Source of the DNA: Prevotellaceae bacterium | GTDB lineage: Bacteria; Bacteroidota; Bacteroidia; Bacteroidales; UBA932 | Length of the DNA stretch: 5,527 bases | Reading direction: 5' to 3' | Assembly (NCBI GenBank): GCA_031267155.1 | Contig: JAIRZR010000246.1 | Span: 1-5,527 of the forward strand | In this document: positions 5,499 through 5,527 of the stretch, piece after piece | How the letters are laid out: each line of letters begins with the position of its first letter | Position numbering within the stretch: position 1 is the first letter of the stretch | Notes under the pieces: model-generated | What the model saw: only the letters and a program-made list of their open reading frames with translations | Told to the model about the DNA's origin: nothing | Database searches by the model: none | Translations under genes and position numbers: made by a program

Positions 5499-5527
5499 CA
5501 CGCGGTATCTTCGTTTTTACATTTCAT

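Larger units (their letters stand above)
5196..5527. other. Gene-free intergenic region upstream of the tlpA-like gene
   Basis: I find no convincing coding sequence or RNA gene in these 332 bases on either strand. The part next to the gene (5196-5310) is AT-rich and holds the promoter candidate. A short stem of CCCT and AGGG appears in CCCCTATCTAAGGG (5310-5323), too weak for a firm call. The far part (5357-5527) carries the two palindromic repeats. The gene on the other side of this region lies outside the window. Confidence 0.6.

Overview
The window looks like a chromosomal segment of a Bacteroidetes bacterium, most likely order Bacteroidales. Three things suggest this: the MnmE G1 motif (GETNTGKST), the style of the class III aminotransferase and TlpA-like proteins, and promoter candidates that fit the Bacteroides pattern (TTTG-like -33 box, about 19 bp, TAnnTTTG -7 box). 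All real genes lie on the minus strand, so the genes read from right to left.

Right part (about 5527 to 1541): a compact host operon. An intergenic region at 5196-5527 carries a 19-bp palindromic repeat in two copies 50 bp apart and a candidate promoter. The operon then runs: secreted TlpA-like thioredoxin protein (4647-5195), small two-helix membrane protein of unknown function (4113-4643), class III PLP aminotransferase (2935-4116), and the tRNA-modification GTPase mnmE (1541-2938). The junctions are a 3-bp gap followed by two 4-bp ATGA overlaps, so translation is probably coupled.

Left part (1 to about 1545): apparently one end of an integrated mobile element. Directly beyond the mnmE stop codon the sequence becomes very AT-rich (16/60 G+C in 1381-1440 and 12/60 in 1441-1500, against 33/60 in 1621-1680 inside mnmE). 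It contains short direct repeats, a promoter candidate, a gene for a zinc-ribbon plus triple helix-turn-helix protein (excisionase or regulator type, 539-1288), and the start of a tyrosine recombinase (1-542, cut by the window edge). These two genes also overlap by ATGA. The mnmE coding end (FCIGK, stop) is intact, as expected when a recombinase uses the 3' end of a housekeeping gene as its attachment site. From memory, the same end of mnmE (trmE/thdF) is the site used by Salmonella genomic island 1, which has an unrelated host range.

I see no CRISPR array, defence system, RNA gene or complete insertion sequence. The best lead is the element boundary in mnmE together with its repeat-rich control region. 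The cargo of the element lies outside the window to the left.
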